Assembly: GCA_002839435.1 (NCBI GenBank)
Contig: PGYA01000013.1
Location: 46,640 to 110,639, forward strand
From: Candidatus Riflebacteria bacterium HGW-Riflebacteria-2
GTDB lineage: Bacteria; Muiribacteriota; Ozemobacteria; Ozemobacterales; Ozemobacteraceae
Direction of reading: 5' to 3'
DNA length: 64,000 bases
Within the stretch, counting starts at the first letter, position 1; the number at the start of each line of letters is the position of its first letter. Under the pieces are notes generated by a model. The model was given only the letters and a program-made list of their open reading frames with translations. It was not told the origin of the DNA and made no database searches. Shown here one piece after another: positions 19,101 through 27,498 of the stretch. A program made the translations under genes and the position numbers.

Positions 19101-22100
19101 CACAAATATCACTGGCTGGCGCATGAACACCAACGGCTACATGTCTCAGAACACTGTTGTAGCAGGATCTCAATATAGAAACCGGTGGGCTACTTTTGAA
19201 TCAGGTGCTGGAGTTTCTGGTGGCAATATGGGCAAGATGATATCGCCTCTCTGGTGCGACCTGTGGCCTGGTGGCGGCGCGCCGCAAAATGACGGAATAT
19301 ATCGCAACGCTTTTGCCGACCGTGTTGTCTTCACGTGGCGCGCCAATCGCTTTGGTGTGCGCGACGACATTTACATCTTTCAGGCCGTGCTATATCAAAC
19401 AAGCGATATCGCTTTTAAATATGACTATCTCAGTACACTTGGTCTGACAGATGGCGGTTCCTACGATATGCCGGTTAACACAGAGAATACGGTCGGCATA
19501 TCAAACTGCGACGGTAACAGATGGCTGATAAACACACCGCTGATAACGGGTATCGGAAAGACCCCAACAGCTTTTTATCAGTGTTCTGACGCATTTCGCA
19601 ACAGCTATACCGCCGGCGCACCGCAAGGCGGTGCTGGCTGGGTCGAAGTGGCGCACATCGAGTCGATGATTTTCGATTCGCGAACTGCCAGCCCGATCTG
19701 GCAGAGAATCGAATATGACTGCAGCGTTCCAGCGGGCAACCAGCTGGTTATTTCGACGCGCAGCGGCTCTACCCCGCTTCCCGAAATGGGCGGCTGGACG
19801 GGCTGGATTGCGACAGCCACGGTTGCTGCCAGCGGCAACACAGCTTTAACCAGCACAGATCGTTATATTCAGTATCGTGTTGGCTTTGAAAGGAACAATC
19901 ATGCCGCCGCGCTGGCACAGCTTGAAAGGGTGAGTTTCATACATGGCGGCATCTCTATCGAGGAAATCAAAGGGCCTGAAAGCGTGACTCAAGGCCAGAC
20001 GAATATTCCGGTTACCGTAACCATAAAGAATTTCTACACCAGCCCGGTCGATCTGACGAATCTCGGCCTCAGTTTTTCGCTTGGTTCATACACTCAGACA
20101 CTTGTTGAACCAGCTGTTCCTGGCACCCAAATTACGGCTGGAGGAACAATTACCGCAACATTTTCTGTTAACGTTGCCATCGATTCGCCGATTGGCACAG
20201 CGACGGTCGAAGCCTTTGCCTCGGCCACCTCAGGCATCTACACCTTTGAGGATTCTGATGCGCAGACTCCACATGACTGGTGGGTAAGAAGCCGAGCGAG
20301 ATTGAGCATAATCAAGGTCGAAACCGAACCAACCTTTGTCAACAAAGGACAGTCGGATATTCTGGTTAACATGCTGATCGCCAACCTCGGCGAAACGCCC
20401 TATTACTTCAATGGCGCCAGCCTGACGTTTTCGCTTGGCGAATACGTTCCGCAGACTGGTTCCTTGACTACTTACATTCCTCTTGCAACAGATGACATCG
20501 AGATTCCAGCACTGAGTGAATTCACTGCAATATTCACCGTCACGATTTCTCCAACAAGCGACTCGGGTTTTGTCGCAGTTATTGGCGGCACAGCCTCGGG
20601 CACCGATGTTTTTTCAGGCCTCAACACTGATGACATAACGGCAGATATAACAGATTCTTGGACAATTCAAAACCCTGCTGCGCTGGTTCTCGAAGAAGTT
20701 ATCGCATCGGCAACCGTATACCGAGGTCAGACCAATACTCCGGTTCTGTTGCGTGTCTCCAACATGGGCGAAGCTACTGCAATATGGGAATACTCCGATC
20801 TGAACGTGCCTCCTTATTTTGCCACAGGAACTTATGACGCATTTTATAATGTAACGCCATTTGACATTACTTTGCCTGGTTACATGGAGGCTACTGCGCG
20901 CTACGGGGTAGATATCTCGCCGAATACCGCCACCTGTACTGATTCGGTCAACGCCAATGTATATGGATCAGACACGAACTCAGGCAGTGTTCTGAAGTGG
21001 GAAAGTGGCGCCCTGCTGCCAGCGACCTGGACAATCAGAGCTGAAATACTCAATACTTTCAAGGATCCGGCATACGCATTCCCGTCAGCCAGCTTCAATA
21101 AACCAGCAGCTGGCAGCATCATTGTCTATGCACGCGGCCAGAATGTAAATCCTTATGCAGAGTATGTTTTCCGCTGGATAGACCCTTCAAACAACACTTT
21201 GCTGGTGTCTTCGCCAATAACGGCTGATGCCTCCGGAACCATGTATCATCAATTCGACATTACCCCGCTATCAGCCTACGGCGATTACAAAGTTCGTATC
21301 ACTAACCCTACCAATACTATAATAGCGGTCGAAAACGTTTTTGAAGTAACTTCGCCGGCGGTTTTAAGCGGGATATTCGAGCTGCCGGCACAGGTTTCGG
21401 TCGGACAGCCATTTATCGGATCAATGACTTTCATTAACACCGGCGGTGCAAAAATAGAAAGCGGCTATGTCAGTCCGCTCGATCTGAATACCGCTTTGCT
21501 TGCCAGTCTTGATTCAGGACCAGACCCTGCGGTAATAGACGTAGAGGGCGACAACCAGGCAACCACAACCTACCAGTTTACTGCTCTGGCTCCCGGCAAT
21601 TTTTCGGCTTCAGCAACCATCTACGGATTCGACGCCAATGACGGCACATTTCTTATCAGTCCGTCATTTACCAGCACCAACTGCTTGATACAGACGGCTC
21701 CATCACTGACAACGGTTTCGGTAACAGCGGTGCCAACGGTTGTATACCTTAACCAGAAAAATCTGCGGGTTGAAGTGGTCATTCGTAACAACGGCCAGGC
21801 CACTGCCGTTCTTGAAGCTGCCAGCCTGACGTTCAATCTCGGGCAGTATCAGCAGGCAATATTATCGCCGGCGTTCCCTTACGAACTGGCCGGAAACAAC
21901 ACGACAGTAACCATAATTTACGATATCTCAGTGAATCCAGATTCGCCAACAAGTCCGCCTGATGACACATTCTATTCGAATCTACTATGGCATGACAAAA
22001 ACTGGCCGGAAAGTGGCGGATATCTGACTGGAGCTGCGCCAACTGACGGCTGGACAATCAATCCTATCGGGATATTGTTAGCGTCAAACCTTTCGTATAC

Positions 22101-25100
22101 TCCAACTCAAGACGACTTTAACCGTCTGCAGACAGTTTATATAAGATGCTACGGCTTTGCTGCCGGCGCACAATGGTATCGCGTAAGACTTTATGATTCC
22201 GAAGTTCCCCAGGCAGGTAACAGTCCGTTGGGGTGGGAAAATGTTTCACCACAGCTTGCTGCCGATGCCGACGGTTATATTGACCATCTTTACACTATTG
22301 AGGCTGCAGATACTCTGGGAACCTGGACAGTTATCATCGACACTGGAAACGGCACCACAGGTGGCCCAAAACAATCCATACAATATTTCAAGGTGCAGCT
22401 GCCAGGGAATCTGCTCGCTTCGCTGACCATTGCGCCAACGGAAGTTTTTGTCGGCGATGAGTTTACTGTTACCATGCTGGCATCAAATACAGTTGCCAAT
22501 GGTTCTACTATCAGCAACGCTTCGCCAACTCTGCTGATTCCTGCCAGCGCGTTTCCGAATTTCGCCGGCAGCGCGACACTGCTTTCCGGGCCAACACCGG
22601 CAAGCGCTACGATCAGAACCGGCAAGACCAAACAGTTTACCTGGACATATCGCGCAGACAGTAACACCGGCATGGTCGGCAGCTTCTCTTTAACGGTAGA
22701 CCCCGCTTATTACGCGGCCGGTTACGATTTGAACACAGCCGAGCTGCGCACCTCGAACAAAGCGGTTTCGAACCGGCTCCTGATTTATTCACGCGACCTC
22801 GGCCTGTCATCTGCCACCATCGATTTTGGCAGCATGGAATGCGGCGACAGCAAGATGATTGGGCCAACCCAGGTCGTCAACCTAGGCAACTATAATCTTG
22901 ATGATGTTAAATGGATCACAACAGATCTGAACGGTACAGGGATGCTGAAAATCACCCGTGCCAATCTTAGCATGAGCCCTGAGTTGATCGGAGGAATCGC
23001 GGCCGGTTCGGCCAGAGATGCCACAGCGACTTTATTCATTCCCTACAACAAGGAAGCCGATGATTATGTTGCAACCATGTCGGTATATCAGGACCTGAAC
23101 GGCAACAATCTCTTCGACCTTGGCGAGCTGTATGACTTTTTTGCGATCAAAGTGACGGTTCCGCCCTGCAAGAGAGTTTTTGCCGTGCAGGATATTGTTG
23201 ATCTCGGCGGCTGTAGTATAGGGAAAGACACTTTGCCGGCACCGGTAAATGTCTTCAGTGGCGGCAATATCCCGCTTGATAATGTGCGCTTCATGGCTCT
23301 TCCCGGTGCCACACACACCTTTGTCATAGATGTGAACCCGACGATTTATGGCCCGGTAGCGATGACCGGAAGCTTCGTTGCCAGTGCCACCGCCCTTAAT
23401 GTAAATACTGACGGCTATTACATCGCTACCTGGACGGTCTGGGATGACTGGCATAACCCCGGCAGCGTTGATGCTGATGAAGCCAGCGATACTTTTCAAA
23501 TTCACATACAGGTCGGAGAGATCAACTATAATGTGGTGCCCGCGCTAGTCAATGCCGGAACCATAGAGCCATCTCAGGTAATCAGCGGCATTGCGGTTAC
23601 ACTTAACAACCTTGGCACCCTGCCACTCGTCAAACTCAAATTTGACCCGCAACCGCTTGTCAATGCGACCCTTGACGTCATCGGCAGCGATTCTATAGCA
23701 ATCGACGGTGCACTGCCCACCCTTGTAGATGTCGGCGGTAACGCCGGCATAGACCTGATTATCTTTGCTCCAGCGGGCATGGCAGTCGGCACTTACACTG
23801 CTCCCCAATACTTTTATTACGATGATAATCTCAACAATGCCTGGGATACAGGCGAGTTCCGAGCTTCATTCGACCTGCAGGTCGAAGTGCTGCCCGTGGC
23901 CAAAGTGCAGGTTCTGACGTCAACTGTAGGCCTCGGTGGCATTTCGCGTGGAACTTCTAAGGTAGTGAGTTTTAACTGCCGCAACACAGGAAATATACCG
24001 CTGACCGATCTCAGATGGGAAAAAGTGCTGCTGCTGGCGGCAACTGATACGATTCCTGCCGGCAACGCCAGCTTTCCGCCGTCTGAGCTTTTCAGCGTAC
24101 CGGCCGGGCAGTTTTTTACCAGAGAGATAATGGTAACCGTGCCACCTGCAGCGACTTTTGGAATCTACAACAGTATTCCCGGCCATTTCTGGCTCTATGC
24201 CGACATGCCGCCAACAAATAACGGCCTGAGAGACGCAATCGAGGCGCAGGCCAATTTTATGGTCAACTGCGAAGTCGGCGAACTGAAAGTGCAGATTGAC
24301 AACGCGTCTCTGAGCTCAACCGGCGGCCCGAACGCCCTGTCATCTCCGGCAACATTTGACACTCGCAATATCGGCTCGCTCAATCTGGCAAACCTTAAAG
24401 CGACCGCTACAGTACTGATTCCAAGCGTTCCCGGACCGATAAATATTCCTGCTTCAGCTAACGTGATTAACTCAGCCAGCATTGGCGCCCTTAATGTCGG
24501 GCAGTTCAAACAATCGACATGGCGGGTGAACGTTCCGCCCAATGCCTCGGCTGCCACCTACATTGGCACTCTTACCGTCTGGGAAGACGCCAACGGCAAT
24601 GGCCTCAACGAAAGCGCCGAAGCTTCGGCCACAGTGCCGATAGAACTTATAGTAACCTCGACCCGGGCTATTGATGTAACAACCACTTTGCTCGACCTGC
24701 AGTATGTTGGGAGAAACAGTTCGAAGAGCGGAACATTTGAGATCCGCAACGTTGGCAACATTGACCTGACAAGTCTGCTGTCGCAGAAAACTCCTCTCAT
24801 ATTCGGTGCCAGCAACATTCCTGTCGGCAACATAACCTTTCTGCTGCCATCCAACAGTCTTGCCGTGGGTGCCGCAATGACCGCCACAGTCACTGTCTCT
24901 ATCGGCCCGGTACAGGCTGCCTATACCTATAACGGCATGCAAACTATTTTTGAAGATCATCTGGCTCCTGTCGGCAGCTGGAGCGCCGGAGAAGCTTCTG
25001 ACACTTTCCAGTTGCGTATCAGCGTTGGTGAAAAGAGCCTGTATGTCAGCAATCCTGCCAATCCTCCGCTTAATTTCGGGCCACGCGCGGTTAATGCAAA

Positions 25101-26337
25101 TTATACAGCCAACGTGACCGTATACAATTCGTCGCCGATTCCTTTGCCGATGCTGGACTGGCAGGTGAGCGCATTGACCGGCAGCAGCTACACTTTTCCG
25201 GTAGCCAGCCTGACATTTACTCCGAGTGCGCCACAATCAATCGGAGCCACACCAGCCAATTACACATGGCAGGCCAATCTGCAGATCGGGCAATTCGTGC
25301 CTCCCGGCAATTACATTGCTACCGCCACGGTCTTTGATGACGAAACCTCTTACAACGGCAGCCCAGATGCAACAGAAGCGTCTGCTACCATCAACGTTCT
25401 GCTGACAGTTAACGCGACACATTCGCTGATGATAGTCGATTCAGCACTGTATACAGAACTGAATATCGTCGATTTCGGCACTATTGCGCAGGGTGAACCC
25501 AAATCACTCGATATTACCTTTCAAAACACCGGTAATGTCGAGCTGAGCAACTATTCATGGATTTTCAGCGACATCAATCATAGCACTCTGCCCGGCCAGA
25601 TGATCGATGCATCGCAGATATCTTACGCCCTGGCAACGCCGGTTGCTCCAGGAGCCTACGGCACTATCGAGGTAACTATAGATGTTCCGGCGGGACAGGC
25701 GGTTGGCACTTATGGCCCGACTGGCGGCCAGAGCCTGTTCGCCGCCACACCGGCGGCGGCTTCTGATGACTGCGAATTTCAATGTGAGATAACGCCTTCC
25801 AGCAGCGCATTCTTCGAAATGGCCGAGGGCTCGGTTTATCAGGAAGTTGCGACCAGCACGTTTGCGGCCGCAGCACCCGCCAACCTCTATTTTCTTTCGG
25901 CCTGGGTGTGTCCGGGCAGTGGCAGTGCTGATCTGGCCATAGTTCAATATGACGTCGACGGCAAGGCTGTTGCAACGGCAGCAGTCAGAATCACGCCCGA
26001 TGGCAATGTTCTTGCCATGGATTCACCTGGTTTTACAATAAAGCATCGTGGTGTCTCCAACAGGATTCCAATTGATATGCATGGTGAAAGCTTCTCTTAT
26101 ATCAGAGTGTATCTGGGGTTCGATCTGACTTTTGATCCGACCGTGGCAAGCCACACCACGATCAATCTGCAAAACAGCAGCGCCGATTCACCGCGATCAG
26201 TATGGTTCGATGGCATTCAGCTCGAAAAAGGCGATCCGGGCCAGACCAGACCGGTAGCCTACCATGACCGGGCAACGATCCACTCTCCGAACCGTAAATC
26301 GACAATGGAAGGCCGGCACAAATACTATGAATGGTGA
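16120..26337 (+). CDS. Giant secreted multi-domain repeat protein (putative surface adhesin)
   Basis: About 3,405 residues from the ATG at 16120, which has a G-rich ribosome site upstream (a TTG at 16081 is less likely). A signal peptide covers residues 1-37 (ends VYA). Next come a jelly-roll/CBM-like region (38-225), an FN3-like domain, five tandem repeats of about 100 residues opening V-R/W-D-G, a DUF2341-like domain (about 850-932), a NIDO-like segment (about 945-1140), four CARDB-like modules opening with EEI/IKVE-type strands, about eight Ig-like modules (HYDIN/DUF11-like) to residue 3225, and a C-terminal lectin-like domain (VWFDGIQLEKGD). No C-terminal membrane anchor, LPXTG or PEP-CTERM is visible. 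It is followed by TadE-like genes, so cell-surface attachment or matrix function is likely. Confidence 0.85.
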   Translation: MNGSYSSRRSPVGPAWFKPVIFLALLLVVATTGNVYALNHLTNSEFDTNLASWTTVQRQNATVPINSTPTANMSDNDWFSLAGEGCFYVFRNSNSNGTHNAFLSQSFSTPEDPTNIRVGFDHRERYQTINTYRLHASIRNAGGTFPNETIASTFFDETAPNPAHTGAWIRDSYDITLPANSNYIYRVFYHFVRVRDNTTGVYVDNLRIDFSPTGLGGGVNGTSNELSWNTSTTPATDVSLRGTNPYRLYWGTTSGTYTNSSLVTTNNFSHTPPAGSVVYYVVTDFDSNDVESPYSVEWPIIRQTVRDGSGADVDTIIGNDVAMNWAHVAVTGFTRTGYQVALGSTPGGSDVAGWVDLAAADTSYTFAGAALTNGNTYYTSVRMVTDRGTLNYSASDGFVSINLDVRDGSAADVDTTTSLTDADMNWGPAPFPVGRYDVALGTTPGGTDIVGWTNVNLLTSHSFSSLSLSNGASYYCSVRAYDPGMTEIGVFFSDGFAPILSSAIDVWDGPDPGVDVDDIFSLSSVDLNWQAAGFPVVRYEAALGTTPGDSDVIGWTDMGVLTSGTLNGSLATSTTYFCSVRIVHAMGTLPASSSDGFVCRKFEVRDGLSADIDYTFAADTLQANWDAVTVPLLRYDAAVGTTPGGTDVVGWTSAGTATNITFSGLAPLAGLPTIYYVSVRIISPGGVPIATNYSNGIYRIIVVDMTVRDGLNPDIEYSYFEDRAEMNWDHPAVGIIRYEVALGTSKFSDNIHPFIDVGHARQAALTGLSLASGTRYFATVRGISAIGEVEAFGSSDGFIACRDQVLTDTAAQTYFHNARVLRMIDTTTDPGLIQPRTFSANGGGTQTWARHLAVDIEEPGVTERINAPCRIQLAGLTNVVANAIRVADDQGNEVPRHVLASTANSMDLVFLVNIAKSETRTYWIYWDNATAGYPGAYGFTDTATNLSFSQWTPYYSRKNMPPGNENVTLGGALSNGDDVYVALWNLPWNFYFFGTNITGWRMNTNGYMSQNTVVAGSQYRNRWATFESGAGVSGGNMGKMISPLWCDLWPGGGAPQNDGIYRNAFADRVVFTWRANRFGVRDDIYIFQAVLYQTSDIAFKYDYLSTLGLTDGGSYDMPVNTENTVGISNCDGNRWLINTPLITGIGKTPTAFYQCSDAFRNSYTAGAPQGGAGWVEVAHIESMIFDSRTASPIWQRIEYDCSVPAGNQLVISTRSGSTPLPEMGGWTGWIATATVAASGNTALTSTDRYIQYRVGFERNNHAAALAQLERVSFIHGGISIEEIKGPESVTQGQTNIPVTVTIKNFYTSPVDLTNLGLSFSLGSYTQTLVEPAVPGTQITAGGTITATFSVNVAIDSPIGTATVEAFASATSGIYTFEDSDAQTPHDWWVRSRARLSIIKVETEPTFVNKGQSDILVNMLIANLGETPYYFNGASLTFSLGEYVPQTGSLTTYIPLATDDIEIPALSEFTAIFTVTISPTSDSGFVAVIGGTASGTDVFSGLNTDDITADITDSWTIQNPAALVLEEVIASATVYRGQTNTPVLLRVSNMGEATAIWEYSDLNVPPYFATGTYDAFYNVTPFDITLPGYMEATARYGVDISPNTATCTDSVNANVYGSDTNSGSVLKWESGALLPATWTIRAEILNTFKDPAYAFPSASFNKPAAGSIIVYARGQNVNPYAEYVFRWIDPSNNTLLVSSPITADASGTMYHQFDITPLSAYGDYKVRITNPTNTIIAVENVFEVTSPAVLSGIFELPAQVSVGQPFIGSMTFINTGGAKIESGYVSPLDLNTALLASLDSGPDPAVIDVEGDNQATTTYQFTALAPGNFSASATIYGFDANDGTFLISPSFTSTNCLIQTAPSLTTVSVTAVPTVVYLNQKNLRVEVVIRNNGQATAVLEAASLTFNLGQYQQAILSPAFPYELAGNNTTVTIIYDISVNPDSPTSPPDDTFYSNLLWHDKNWPESGGYLTGAAPTDGWTINPIGILLASNLSYTPTQDDFNRLQTVYIRCYGFAAGAQWYRVRLYDSEVPQAGNSPLGWENVSPQLAADADGYIDHLYTIEAADTLGTWTVIIDTGNGTTGGPKQSIQYFKVQLPGNLLASLTIAPTEVFVGDEFTVTMLASNTVANGSTISNASPTLLIPASAFPNFAGSATLLSGPTPASATIRTGKTKQFTWTYRADSNTGMVGSFSLTVDPAYYAAGYDLNTAELRTSNKAVSNRLLIYSRDLGLSSATIDFGSMECGDSKMIGPTQVVNLGNYNLDDVKWITTDLNGTGMLKITRANLSMSPELIGGIAAGSARDATATLFIPYNKEADDYVATMSVYQDLNGNNLFDLGELYDFFAIKVTVPPCKRVFAVQDIVDLGGCSIGKDTLPAPVNVFSGGNIPLDNVRFMALPGATHTFVIDVNPTIYGPVAMTGSFVASATALNVNTDGYYIATWTVWDDWHNPGSVDADEASDTFQIHIQVGEINYNVVPALVNAGTIEPSQVISGIAVTLNNLGTLPLVKLKFDPQPLVNATLDVIGSDSIAIDGALPTLVDVGGNAGIDLIIFAPAGMAVGTYTAPQYFYYDDNLNNAWDTGEFRASFDLQVEVLPVAKVQVLTSTVGLGGISRGTSKVVSFNCRNTGNIPLTDLRWEKVLLLAATDTIPAGNASFPPSELFSVPAGQFFTREIMVTVPPAATFGIYNSIPGHFWLYADMPPTNNGLRDAIEAQANFMVNCEVGELKVQIDNASLSSTGGPNALSSPATFDTRNIGSLNLANLKATATVLIPSVPGPINIPASANVINSASIGALNVGQFKQSTWRVNVPPNASAATYIGTLTVWEDANGNGLNESAEASATVPIELIVTSTRAIDVTTTLLDLQYVGRNSSKSGTFEIRNVGNIDLTSLLSQKTPLIFGASNIPVGNITFLLPSNSLAVGAAMTATVTVSIGPVQAAYTYNGMQTIFEDHLAPVGSWSAGEASDTFQLRISVGEKSLYVSNPANPPLNFGPRAVNANYTANVTVYNSSPIPLPMLDWQVSALTGSSYTFPVASLTFTPSAPQSIGATPANYTWQANLQIGQFVPPGNYIATATVFDDETSYNGSPDATEASATINVLLTVNATHSLMIVDSALYTELNIVDFGTIAQGEPKSLDITFQNTGNVELSNYSWIFSDINHSTLPGQMIDASQISYALATPVAPGAYGTIEVTIDVPAGQAVGTYGPTGGQSLFAATPAAASDDCEFQCEITPSSSAFFEMAEGSVYQEVATSTFAAAAPANLYFLSAWVCPGSGSADLAIVQYDVDGKAVATAAVRITPDGNVLAMDSPGFTIKHRGVSNRIPIDMHGESFSYIRVYLGFDLTFDPTVASHTTINLQNSSADSPRSVWFDGIQLEKGDPGQTRPVAYHDRATIHSPNRKSTMEGRHKYYEW
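17032..18540 (+). repeat. Five tandem ~100-codon FN3-like repeats inside the giant protein
   Basis: Units start at 17032, 17332, 17635, 17929 and 18238, spaced 300, 303, 294 and 309 bases. Each begins V-R/W-D-G followed by a D-rich loop (ADVD, ADID, PDIE), then a NW strand, then a Y-[ED]-VALGTTPGG-like strand with a V-x-GWT turn, and ends S-[SN]-G/DGF. The third unit has VWDG. The high similarity suggests recent duplication. Confidence 0.85.
22795..25790 (+). repeat. About eight Ig-like repeats with acidic Ca-binding-like loops in the giant protein
   Basis: Modules of about 110-130 residues share the pattern 'DFG/LGG..G.......V.F.N.GN..L....W' (for example IDFGSMECGDS, VDLGGCSIGKD, VGLGGISRGTS, VDFGTIAQGEP). 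Most end in a loop such as DDWHNPGSVDADEAS, EDANGNGLNESAEAS or DDETSYNGSPDATEAS. These D/N-rich loops resemble EF-hand or thrombospondin-type-3 calcium sites. Confidence 0.7.
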
Positions 26338-26549
26338 CTGTACCGCCCAACATCAAAAAATTCAGGTTTGTTCAGGTGATAGGCCTTCTTATGCAAGCCT
26401 GCGGCTTTTTCACCTCAGCGTCCACATCTGCCATGCCTATCTGTGAGGCAAATCAGCCTCGGATATTAGCAAAATCGCTGTACATAAGCAATTTTTTGAC
26501 GGAACAATTCTTGCTAGGTAATTATATAATACAATATAGGAGATCACCG

Positions 26550-26990
26550 ATGTCCAGGAAAAAAGGTCAGGCAATTGTAGAAATGGCACTGCTGTTTCCG
26601 TTTTTTCTTCTGATAATTGTTGGCGGCCTGATTGACTTTGGCTTTGCCTTCTTTAATGCAATTACGCTGCAGCAAATTGCCAATGATTCGGCCCAATATG
26701 CAGCCGAAAACCGGATAACCTCAAAAGAGGAAATCGAAGCTCACATTGCTAAGCTAAAACCGGGCTGGTGGAAAAACGACATAGACTTCAGCGGCCCCGA
26801 ACCATTAGATCTGACAAGTGGCGGAACGGTTATAAGAATACCTGTAAGCTATGAATCGCCCGCCTACACCCCGTTTTATCAAACAATGCTCTCAGGCATC
26901 AAAGGTTCGCCAAGCATCAAATTGGCGGCACTCGCTTCCTACAAGATCCCTCAGCATGTTTATACCAAACTTCCAGGAAACAAACCATGA
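26550..26990 (+). CDS. TadE-like pseudopilin family protein
   Basis: From the ATG at 26550 (preceded by TAGGAGA) the protein has 146 residues. The start MSRKKGQAIVEMALLFPFF is the TadE signature: basic leader, G-Q-A-x-x-E, then one hydrophobic helix (about residues 12-33). The rest is a periplasmic or extracellular domain. TadE-like minor pseudopilins belong to tight-adherence/Flp pilus systems or act as stand-alone surface proteins. A longer frame from 26331 has no ribosome site and would bury the leader peptide. It overlaps the next gene by ATGA. Confidence 0.85.
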   Translation: MSRKKGQAIVEMALLFPFFLLIIVGGLIDFGFAFFNAITLQQIANDSAQYAAENRITSKEEIEAHIAKLKPGWWKNDIDFSGPEPLDLTSGGTVIRIPVSYESPAYTPFYQTMLSGIKGSPSIKLAALASYKIPQHVYTKLPGNKP

Positions 26991-27457
26991 ATATACCAGC
27001 GAAATCCCGAGGTCAAGCCACGGTTGAGATGGCACTGGTTCTTCCGATCTTCATATTTGTGATCGTCGGCATTTTTGACTTTGGTCGAACGATGCACAGC
27101 TGGTCAACCCTCAATTATCAATGCCTCAAAGCTGCCAGGGCGGCGACGAAAAGAATCAGCCCATTGATTGCAAGAAACCTTTATACCCCCGAGACACACC
27201 TTCAACTTGGGGTAGAAGGCGAAGAGAATGTATATAGCGTGCGCAGCGAATTCTGGCGATACAGATCGCCAGTCATGCCGGTTGAGAACTACGAAAATCT
27301 GTCATTTACAGGCGTAGGCACCGACACCAAAAATGTCACAATTTCTGCCTCCTACAAAGTGTCCCTGATGACCCCCTTTATGGGTTCGCTGGTCGGCGGC
27401 TCGAACAAAGACGGAACCATCACTATCAGCGCTTCTGTTACTGTAGAAAAAGAATAA
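26987..27457 (+). CDS. TadE/TadF-like pseudopilin family protein
   Basis: A 156-residue protein, translationally coupled to the previous gene. The opening MNIPAKSRGQATVEMALVLP has the same G-Q-x-x-x-E leader and a hydrophobic helix (about residues 13-35), followed by FDFGRTMHSWSTLNYQCLKA, typical of TadE/TadG members. Together with the flanking genes it makes a three-gene pseudopilin set. The tad secretion ATPase, platform proteins, secretin and prepilin peptidase are not in this window. Confidence 0.85.
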   Translation: MNIPAKSRGQATVEMALVLPIFIFVIVGIFDFGRTMHSWSTLNYQCLKAARAATKRISPLIARNLYTPETHLQLGVEGEENVYSVRSEFWRYRSPVMPVENYENLSFTGVGTDTKNVTISASYKVSLMTPFMGSLVGGSNKDGTITISASVTVEKE

Positions 27458-27498
27458 AATCTCTTAAAAAGAACAAGTCGGTTGGTTTGGAGACTATT

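Noticed and set aside
24472..25236. 254-codon minus-strand frame within the giant gene
   Set aside because: It mirrors the Ig-like repeats; no start site, signal or family features.
26331..26549. Longer start for the first TadE-like gene
   Set aside because: The segment has no ribosome site, overlaps the giant gene and would bury the TadE leader; the ATG at 26550 has TAGGAGA upstream.
26338..26549. TTGACG (26496) and TATAAT (26525) as promoter for the TadE-like genes
   Set aside because: The spacing is 23 bases, too long for a standard sigma-70 promoter.
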